Positions 56,428-64,000 of a stretch of DNA of 64,000 bases are shown piece by piece. Below the pieces are notes generated by a model. It saw nothing but the letters and a program-made list of their open reading frames with translations, did no database searches and had not been told where the DNA came from. Each line of letters begins with the position of its first letter. Position 1 is the first letter of the stretch. This DNA comes from Rhabdophis nuchalis (Eukaryota > Chordata > Lepidosauria > Squamata > Natricidae): positions 174,833,663 through 174,897,662 of the forward strand of contig CM077647.1 in assembly GCA_039707465.1 (NCBI GenBank). Direction: 5' to 3'. The translations under genes were made by a program, and so were the position numbers.

Positions 56428-57987
56428 CTGCAAATGATTTAAATATCCCAGTTGAAAAAGGAAGTTGGCAAATTCTCCTAAGTTGGCATCATTTTTATAT
56501 GAAAGAACAAACATTTCTTTCTCTGATGAAGGTAGGAAAGTAGTAGGTTTTCTAAAATACTGAATAATTTGTACACAGTTCAGTTTTGCTTTTCTACATT
56601 ATTTGCACAATTTGCAACAAATATCTGTCACAAGAAATAAAGATAGTGCTTTTTTCATGGAACTCCATTTAGTTTCTTAATTTCCCCCCAAAAATGGAAT
56701 ATAAACAAATCCAACATGTATCAGTCATTTATTATATGGATTTGTTTTTAAGAGTGATAATACAGATTTTTTAAAGAGAACCTTCCCTTAGGCTTACTAA
56801 ATGTCCTTCAAAATATGTTTTGCACCTATTCTGACCTAGGCTTCCCAAGAACATGCAGCAAACTCTTGGTCCCAGCAAACACCCCTTTTATTAATGCACT
56901 GTGAATTCTGCTCATTCACAATCAGCAAAGTCTTTCAAGGGAGGTTTAGCAGTCACAGACCTTCTCTGGCTTGGAGAGCTGACAGGCTAGTGTCTGCAAA
57001 ACTTGACAAAGACTCTCAAAGAGTCAAAAACCAATGAAGCAAACTAATTGTCTCCTGTAAACTCCATTTCCCTTTCGCTCCTCTTTTCTTTCCTCTGGGA
57101 GTGGCCATTCATTGCCCACCTCTGGCCTTACCCCAAAGTTGACCCCTGTTCTTTAGCTGTTCCCTTTGTTTGGCAACATGGTGCATGCACACACTGGGAA
57201 CAGGTTCCAGCTATTCCTCTGGCCCACTGATGTCTGACTCCTAAGGCAGCTGATAACTGGCATATGGCTCTGTCTCCCTCTCTGCCTCCGCCCTCATCAG
57301 ATCCTTCCCCAGACTCCAGGACTGGCCCATGTTCCTCCCCAACCTCCTCACTGTCCAAATCTGCTGCCAGTTTTGCTGGCCACTGGGTGGCCACAGCAGC
57401 ACCAAAGTTTCATACCTTATATGACAAACACTTCACCCTAAAGTAAAGAAAATGTTTATTCTCCCGTAACTAAAAACATTTGATAGCTAGATTATATATA
57501 ATGCCTACATTTATACCAAGAATCTTTTAGTCTTACATAGCCATAGCACTTAGACTTAGAAAGATATTTTATTTTCTTAATTATTAAATATATTTCTATG
57601 CTTTCAATGTCAAAGTGGGTATGGTTTTCAGTGGTTTAAATAGAAAAAAATACAGTATCAAACATATTAAATGCAAAGTGAAAACACAACAGCACTACAA
57701 CAATACAACGAGAATAAAATGAGAAAATGTTGATGTCCAGTGACACACTACATCACCAGCCATATTTCCAATGTCATAATTAGCTGCAGCCAACAGAAAT
57801 TGTGTCATTTTAATCGAGTAATGATCTAAAATCTGACATAAGTAATGACTTAAGTTGAATCAACTACTGAACAAATTTTCAAGATACATGAACACTTCCA
57901 TTATGGATTAAACATTTCAAATGTAATGCCCTCTCTACTTAATGGCACAAAAACTTTGTGCCATTAACTTTGTTATGAAGTTATGTA

Positions 57988-58710
57988 TAGGTGAAACTTG
58001 AAAAATTAGAATATTGTGCAAAAGTTCATTTATTTCAGTAATGCAACTTAAGAGGGGAAACCAATATATGAGCTAAGACTCATTAAATCCAAAGCAAGAT
58101 TTGATTTGTCATAATTGTGATTATTATGGCATACAGCTCATGAAAACCCCAAATCCACATTCTCAAAAAATTAGAATATTACATTTCATCAATAAAACAA
58201 GGAATGTACCTAGAACAATATTGGACCTCTGAAAAGTATAATGCTTCAATTGTGGCCTTCAGGTCTTCTACATTGTTTGGTCTCATGTATCTCATCTCAT
58301 CTCAGCTGAAGGCTGCTATTGAAGCATCCTGGTCTTCCATAACACCTCAGCAGTGCCACAGGCTTATAGCTTCCATGCCACACCGCATTGAGGCAGTAAT
58401 TGCTGCAAAAGGGGCCCAAACCAAGTACTGAGTACATATGCATGCTTATACTTTTCAGAGGTCCAATATTGTTCTATGTACAAGCTTTGTTTTATTGATT
58501 GCATGTAATATTCTAATTTTCTGACATTGTGTATTTGGGATTCTCATGAGCTGTACACCATAATCATCACAATTATGACAAATCATGGCTTGAACTATCT
58601 TGCTTTGCATGTAATGAGTCTTAGCTCATATATTAGTTTCACCTTTTAAGTTGCATTACTGAAATAAATGAACTTTTGCACGATATTCTAATTTTTCAAG
58701 TTTTACTTGT
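57988..58710. mobile_element. Tc1/mariner-like element, duplicate in gene E
   Basis: Counterpart of 14773-15493 with a few substitutions; same transposase tail ending at 58431. Confidence 0.75.
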
Positions 58711-58986
58711 AGAACCTAAGATGAATACAGGCACATTTATTCATTGCTGGCTGTATTTGAGGGCTAGATTCCAAGTACTAACTACAAGTGAGGCTGTTGA
58801 ACAACTTCTTTAATGTACTATAATCTTGGCATGTCAGTGTGTATTAATTTCAAGTGGAAACTGAAGTTCAGGAACATTTTGGTGTGTTAGAATGTTGATT
58901 CTAGGCATATAGTGATCGAGGGATTTAGAATTCTGTTTCTTATCTGCTAACTACTCTGTTTCACTTTCTTATGGAAAGTTATTTTC

Positions 58987-61900
58987 AGGTCACTAGGTCA
59001 CTTAAGTGACCTAGTTCAAGAAGTGGAAATAGAAGCCAGTACCTGGGCAGACCACAATCCAATGATAATCAAGTGGAAAGGGTCAAAGATTAGATCCAGA
59101 TGGACATTAAATAATGTAATATTGAAAGAGAAAAACTTTACAAGTAAAATGGAAAAAGAACTGAGGTGTTACTTTAAAGAAAACAAAAAAGAAGATACAT
59201 CTATTCAGAATACATGGGATGCAATGAAAGCAGTTACTAGAGGTTTAATAATAGATTATACAAGAAGAAGAAATAAAGAGAAAAGAGGGCTACAGAAAAG
59301 ATTAGAGAATGAATATAAAACACTGGAAAAAGAACTACAGAAACTACCACAGAGAAAAGATATTAGAATGAAGATGGATCTGATTAAACATAAAATAGAT
59401 ATTTCAGAAAAAGAAGAATTGGCTCAGAAGATAAGATCTGCAAAACAGAATTATTTTGAAAACGCAAATAAACCTGGAAGATGGTTGGCATACAAACTAA
59501 AGAAAGAGAGAGAGACAAGGAAGATTCAACAATTAAAAAATGAACAAGGACAAATACATTACTCAAATGAGGAGAAAAAAAATTGCTCAGGAATATTATA
59601 TGAAACTATACGAAAAAGAAAATACACTAGAACAGGATGTTAAAAACTACTTACAAGAGGCAAATCTCCCGGTTATAGCGGATGATAGCAGAAATATACT
59701 AAATGCAAAGATAACGATGATGGAACTAAAGACAAAGCTATTAAAAGACAAAAAAATGGGAAAGCCCCGGGACCGGATGGCCTCCCAGGAGAGTTTTATA
59801 AAACCTTGGAGGAAGTACTATCCTTTCCTTTATTAGAATTGATGAATGAAATTATGTCTGGTAGCAAAATGCCGAATTCTTGGTCAGAAGCCTATATTTC
59901 ACTGATACCAAAGGAAGGAACAGATCTCCTGCAGGTAAAGAATTACCGACCAATTTCATTGTTAAACTCGGATTATAAATTATTTGCATCAATACTAGCA
60001 GAAAGGCTCAAAAAATACTTAAACAATTTTATACATCCAGATCAAAATGGATTTTTACCAAAGAGACAAATTAAAGACAACATGAGAATAATTTTGAATA
60101 CGTTGGAATATTATGAAGCACATTCTGAAAAACAAATGGCTTTGATATTTCTCGATGCACAAAAAGCCTTTGATAACGTGAATTGGAAGTTTATGTTGCA
60201 GCAGCTAGAACAAATGGAATTTGGTCAAAACTTTATACATGTTATAAGCACTATATATCACAACCAAACAGCCAAGATAATAATAAATGGAGAGCTTTCA
60301 GATAACATCCAGATAAGAAGAGGCACAAGACAAGGTTGCCCACTATCACCTTTACTTTTCGTCTTAACGCTAGAAGTGTTAAATAGAAAGATAAGAGAAG
60401 ACAAAGAAATAAAGGGAATGACAATTAGGAAAGAACAATATAAATTACAAGCTTTTGCAGACGACCTAGTTTTTATCCTCGAAGAACCACTTACAACCGC
60501 GTCCAAACTGATAGGGAAAATTGAGGAATATGGGAAAATAACAGGTCTGAAAATAAATAAAGACAAGACACAAATCTTAACAAAGAATATGACAAGAAGA
60601 CAGAAAGAAGAATTAACAGAAATCTTGAAAATTCAAATCACAAACAAGCTTAAATATTTAGGAATCCTTTTGACGTCGAGATGCAGCACCCTTAAAAAGG
60701 AGAATTACTCTAAGCTCATGCAACAAATAGAAGTAGATCTTACGAGATGGCAGAATTTACAACTATCATTACTAGGGAGAATAGCCACGATAAAAATGAA
60801 TATTTTGCCTGAGGTACTATACTTATTCCAGACAATCCCAATTAGATTGGGCAAGGACTTTTTCGAAAAATTAAGGAAAATGGTCTTAAAGTTCATATGG
60901 CAAGGGAAAAAAGCTAGAATAAAATTAAAAATTTTACAAGATACCAAAATAAGGGGAGGTATGGGATTGCCTGATTGGGAACTATATCATCAAGCTGCGA
61001 ATCTGATGTGGATTAAAGACTGGATTACACTAAGAAATACAAGATTATTAGCATTAGAGGGACATGATTTGCCATCAGGATGGCACGCAGCTCTATGGTA
61101 CCGAACCACCAGGAAACATGGCATTTTCAGAAGGCACTACGTAAGGGAATTTCTGATTGTAAATTGGGAGAAGATCAAGAAATTGCATTATCTCAAAATA
61201 CCAGTCTGGGTATCAATTACGGAAGCATTTACATATGCAATAATACACAAAAGGGAACGAACAATTAGATATTCGGATTTATTAAACTCAAGGGGTGATC
61301 TTAAGACTATTCAGGAACTAAAACAAGAAGGAATGGATATTAATTGGTACACATACACACAAATATACTCAAGATATAAGGAAGACCAAAAAAAAGGAGG
61401 GGTTTATGACAAAATGACAGAATTAGACAAAATATTAACAGGCGTCGATGAAAAAACAATTAAAAAACTCTATGCCTACTTATTAGAGTTTAAACTCCAG
61501 GAAGAGCAAGTGAAAGAAACAATGATAATATGGGGGAAAAACTTCGGGCATGGGATCGACCTAGATAAGTGGCAAAAATTGTGGACACAGAATTACAAAA
61601 TGACAATGTCAACAGCCTATAAAGAGAACCTATACAAGATGTTCTACAGGTGGCATCTATCACCCTCAAGAATCTCAAAAATGAGCAAGAACAAATCTCA
61701 AAAATGCTGGAAATGCCATCAGACGCCTGGTACTTACTACCATATGTGGTGGACTTGCTCGGAGGCCCAAAATTATTGGAATATGATCCACACATGGTTG
61801 GGCAAAATAACAGGAAAACAAATAGATTTCAAACCCGAACTCTTCCTGCTTGGACTTAATTTAGAAACATTCGACAAAAATTTGAGATACCTAATTGTGA

Positions 61901-62317
61901 ATATTTTGACAGCCGCTAGAATAGTCTTTGCTAAAAATTGGAGAAATGACAAATTACCATCAGAGCAAGAAATTATCTATAAAATTATGGAATGTGCAGA
62001 GATGAATAAATTAACATTTGAAATTAGAGAACAAGACAATGAACAATTTTATGAAATTTGGAATAAATTTTATCAATGGCTGGAAACAAGATAGTCAAAT
62101 GAAGGTTGAGGTATAATAATTGTAATATATATAAATATATTTGAACTAAAATATGTGATTTGATATGATTATGACTATGGAAGAGATGTACAGTATGTAA
62201 CCAACTGACACATTTTCTACAATTTGTAATGGAAGATGGACTTTATGTTTTTTTGTTTTTTGTTATACTTATTTGTGTTTGTTTAAAAATAAAAACAAAA
62301 ATTGTTTAATAAAAAAT
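58987..62317 (+). mobile_element. 5'-truncated L1 LINE in gene E intron 1
   Basis: 3331 bp flanked by perfect 13-bp duplications GAAAGTTATTTTC (58974-58986 and 62318-62330). The uninterrupted site is in gene B at 15757-15769. It starts late in the ORF2 endonuclease and ends in an A-rich tail with AATAAA. Transcribed against the receptor gene. Confidence 0.93.
59023..62094 (+). pseudogene. L1 ORF2 (endonuclease end, reverse transcriptase, Cys motif), two frameshifts
   Basis: Starts EIEASTWADHNP (endonuclease end). Reverse-transcriptase blocks NYRPISLLNSDYKLF, LIFLDAQKAFDNVNW, RRGTRQGCPLSPLLF and AFADDLVF lie between about 59935 and 60475. A CX2CX8HX4C motif lies at about 61705-61758. The frame shifts twice, at A runs near 59575 and 59754; the last 762 codons are open. 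Too truncated to move by itself. Confidence 0.9.
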
Positions 62318-62510
62318 GAAAGTTATTTTCTCTCCCAGCACTTCCTTTATGTTTTTTTGATATTCGTTTTGTTTTGTATCAATAATTATTATCATCCTCA
62401 TCCTCATCCTCCAGGTCCTTGGAAAGAACTCGATGTGTAGAAAAAAAGGCCAAATCCATCTGACTGTATGACCAACCATTTAAACAGTTGATGTCAGGCC
62501 TTGCACACCC

Positions 62511-62750
62511 CATATAAGCACTTAGACTTATATACCGCTTCACAATGCTTCCCAGCCCTCTCCAAGCGATTTGTAAAGTCAGCTTATTGCCCCCAACAGT
62601 ATGGCTCCTCATTTTACCCACCTTGGAGGGATGCAAGGCTGAGTCAAACTTGATCCTGGTGAAATTCAATGTGCCAATTTTTAGGCAGCCAGCAGTGATC
62701 AGAAGGAGCCTGCAGTAGTGCACTCTAACCACTCTGCCACCAAGGCTCAA
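62511..62750 (-). mobile_element. tRNA-derived SINE, gene E intron 1
   Basis: Counterpart of 15951-16190. Confidence 0.65.
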
Positions 62751-62796
62751 GCAATTTTGGGGAAACTGATATAAAATTAGAAAAAAGAATCCTTAC

Positions 62797-62889
62797 CTCG
62801 GTGTGTCATCAGACTTTATACCAGGATGTTCATTAAAATTAATTTCATAAAGATTGTAATAGGTGAGGGACACTATCCCACCCATGACA
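62797..62889 (-). pseudogene. Gene E exon 1 remnant
   Basis: About 93 bp matching the 3' part of gene B exon 1, with the GTAAG donor intact; no ATG or signal peptide. The deletion junction is at 62886-62889. Confidence 0.82.
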
Positions 62890-63123
62890 TCCCCTCATTT
62901 TAAGAAATTTTGTATGATTTCCTTTGAAATTCCCCTAGAGGGAGATGAAAGAAGAAGAAATTTTCTCCACTGTTGTTTTCAACAGCAAAAATCCTATTCC
63001 ACGTCCACCTGAATTCATGAAGCAGTTGGATAATCCCAATGCACCTATAGGCCTCTTTTGGAACCATGAAATAAAATGAAGAGAGCTTACTGGTCCGAAA
63101 TTCCACTTTGTCTAATGAGCCAT
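62890..63123 (-). pseudogene. V2R exon 3 relic upstream of gene E
   Basis: The same relic as at 17066, now fused to the truncated exon 1 of gene E. The short frame LSSFYFMVPKEAYRCIG is recognisable before it degenerates. Confidence 0.75.
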
Positions 63124-63124
63124 A

Positions 63125-63168
63125 TATAGAATAGAATAGAATAGAATAGAATAGAATAGAATAGAATA
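63125..63168 (+). repeat. AATAG pentanucleotide array
   Basis: Third copy, at the 3' end of the CR1 upstream of gene E. Confidence 0.95.
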
Positions 63169-64000
63169 GTTGGAAGGGACCTTGGACCAAACACCCATTG
63201 CCACTTGTTCTACCCTCAGGTGCTTTGGAGAATAGTTTGACTCCCTCTTTGTAGCAGCCCCTGAGATATTGGAACACTGTTGTTATGTCTGCCCTAGCCT
63301 TCTTTTCATTAAATGAGAGATATCCAGTTTCACAACTGTTCTTCATATGTTTTAGACCAGGGGTCCCCAACCCCCGGGCCGCGGACTGGTGCCAGTCCGT
63401 GGCTTGATAGGAACCGGGCCTCAGGGCCAGAGAGGAGGAGGAGGGGTCATCCCCCTGGGCAGAGCACGCACCGGATTCAGGAGAGCGCAGGCGCGGCCGT
63501 TCGCACCGTTGTGGGCCCTAGAGGGCCGAGTGAGCCGACTCCCCCCGCATGCGCATGCGCAGGTGTGGCCATTCGCACCTTTGGAGGCCCTAGAGGGCTG
63601 AGTGAGCTGACTCCCCCCCGCCTGCGCATGCTGTTCACGCCGTTGGAGGCCCTAGAGGGCCGAGTGAGCCGACTCCCCCCACATGCGCATGCGCAGCTGT
63701 TCACGCCGTTGGAGGCCCTAGAGGGCCGAGTGAGCCGACTCCCCCCCACATGTGCATGTGCCGCCTGTTCCCCCTCCCACCCCGCCCCTCCTCTATGCCA
63801 GCCGGTCCGCAGAGTTTTCTTTAAAATGAAACGGGTCCCTGGTGCAAAAAAGGTTGGGGACCCCTGCTTTAGACTACAGTCCCCTAATCATCTTTCTTGC
63901 TCTTCTCTGCACTCTTTCTAGAGTCTCCCCATATTTTTTACATTGTGGTGACCAAAACTGAATGCAGTATTCCAATGTGGCCTTGCCAAGGCATTACAAA
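63169..64000 (-). mobile_element. CR1 LINE interrupted by a hAT element (upstream of E, runs off window)
   Basis: Same CR1 as at 17283; it continues past the right edge. Confidence 0.8.
63358..63866. mobile_element. Non-autonomous hAT element, four internal units
   Basis: Starts CAGGGGTCCCCAACC and is 509 bp, with four GC-rich units; the flanking copies are TTTTAGAC and CTTTAGAC. Confidence 0.85.

Larger units (their letters stand above)
50614..62889 (-). pseudogene. Gene E: vomeronasal type-2 receptor, exons 2-6 open but exon 1 truncated
   Basis: Exons 2-6 (56136-56427, 54829-55692, 52673-52900, 52066-52192, 50614-51509) are open with good splice sites and pair with gene B. Only the last 93 bp of exon 1 (62797-62889) remain. 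The start codon, signal peptide and upstream flank were removed by a deletion joining TGACA to TGACA, so the sequence runs straight into a V2R exon-3 relic. Intron 1 also gained a 3.3-kb L1. Without an alternative first exon the product could not be secreted or inserted properly, so I call it a young pseudogene. Exon 6 keeps the NRS motif missing from gene B and has lost one Phe in helix 1. Most of exon 3 does not descend cleanly from the same copy as gene B. Confidence 0.82.

Noticed and set aside
63500..63760. Regularly spaced repeats that could suggest a CRISPR array
   Set aside because: The units are directly adjacent variants inside a hAT element in a vertebrate genome, with no unique spacers.
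63313..63921. 202-codon Pro/Arg-rich frame
   Set aside because: It spans CR1 and hAT repeat sequence with a GC-rich tandem unit; the copies at 17392 and 31476 do not keep the frame length.

Overview
The window is vertebrate genomic DNA, most likely from a squamate reptile and probably a snake. The reasons are a dense minus-strand cluster of vomeronasal type-2 receptor (V2R) genes, a repeat load of CR1 and L2-type LINEs, an L1, a Penelope-like element, a tRNA-derived SINE and hAT/Tc1/pogo-like DNA transposons, and many microsatellites, including AATAG arrays at CR1 3' ends. The species cannot be named from sequence alone.

All receptor genes are on the minus strand, so exon 1 has the highest coordinate and the seven-helix exon 6 the lowest. 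From left to right: gene A (exons 3, 2, 1 only; exons 4-6 lie beyond the left edge), gene B (7302-16450, six exons, open throughout), gene C (23674-30518, six exons, one frameshift in exon 6), gene D (39502-48153, six exons, open throughout; the cleanest receptor here) and gene E (50614-62889; exons 2-6 open, exon 1 cut by a deletion that removes the start codon and signal peptide). Exon sizes are constant (197, 292, 864, 228 and 127 bp, then about 890-900 bp), with compatible splice phases and GT-AG sites.

A and D are recent duplicates, as are B and E. The block from about 65 to 17464 reappears from about 43424 to the right edge, offset by about 43.3 kb. The repeat unit is therefore about 43 kb and carries three receptors (A-B-C, then D-E and presumably a further gene). 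Differences between the two copies include a 3.3-kb 5'-truncated L1 in gene E, a 672-bp deletion through gene E exon 1, microsatellite length changes and, most strikingly, islands of about 10-12% divergence confined to the ligand-binding exon 3.

Upstream of B, C and E lies the same relic: the first part of another V2R exon 3, broken by a CR1, which is itself broken by a hAT-type element. The B-C gap (16451-23673) and the C-D gap (30519-39501) are otherwise made of nested repeats, including a 1-kb stretch of CTAC/CTAT/TTTC microsatellites. No genes other than V2Rs and transposon-derived frames are supported. The intact receptors would be expected to act in vomeronasal sensory neurons as class C GPCRs; expression cannot be judged from this sequence.
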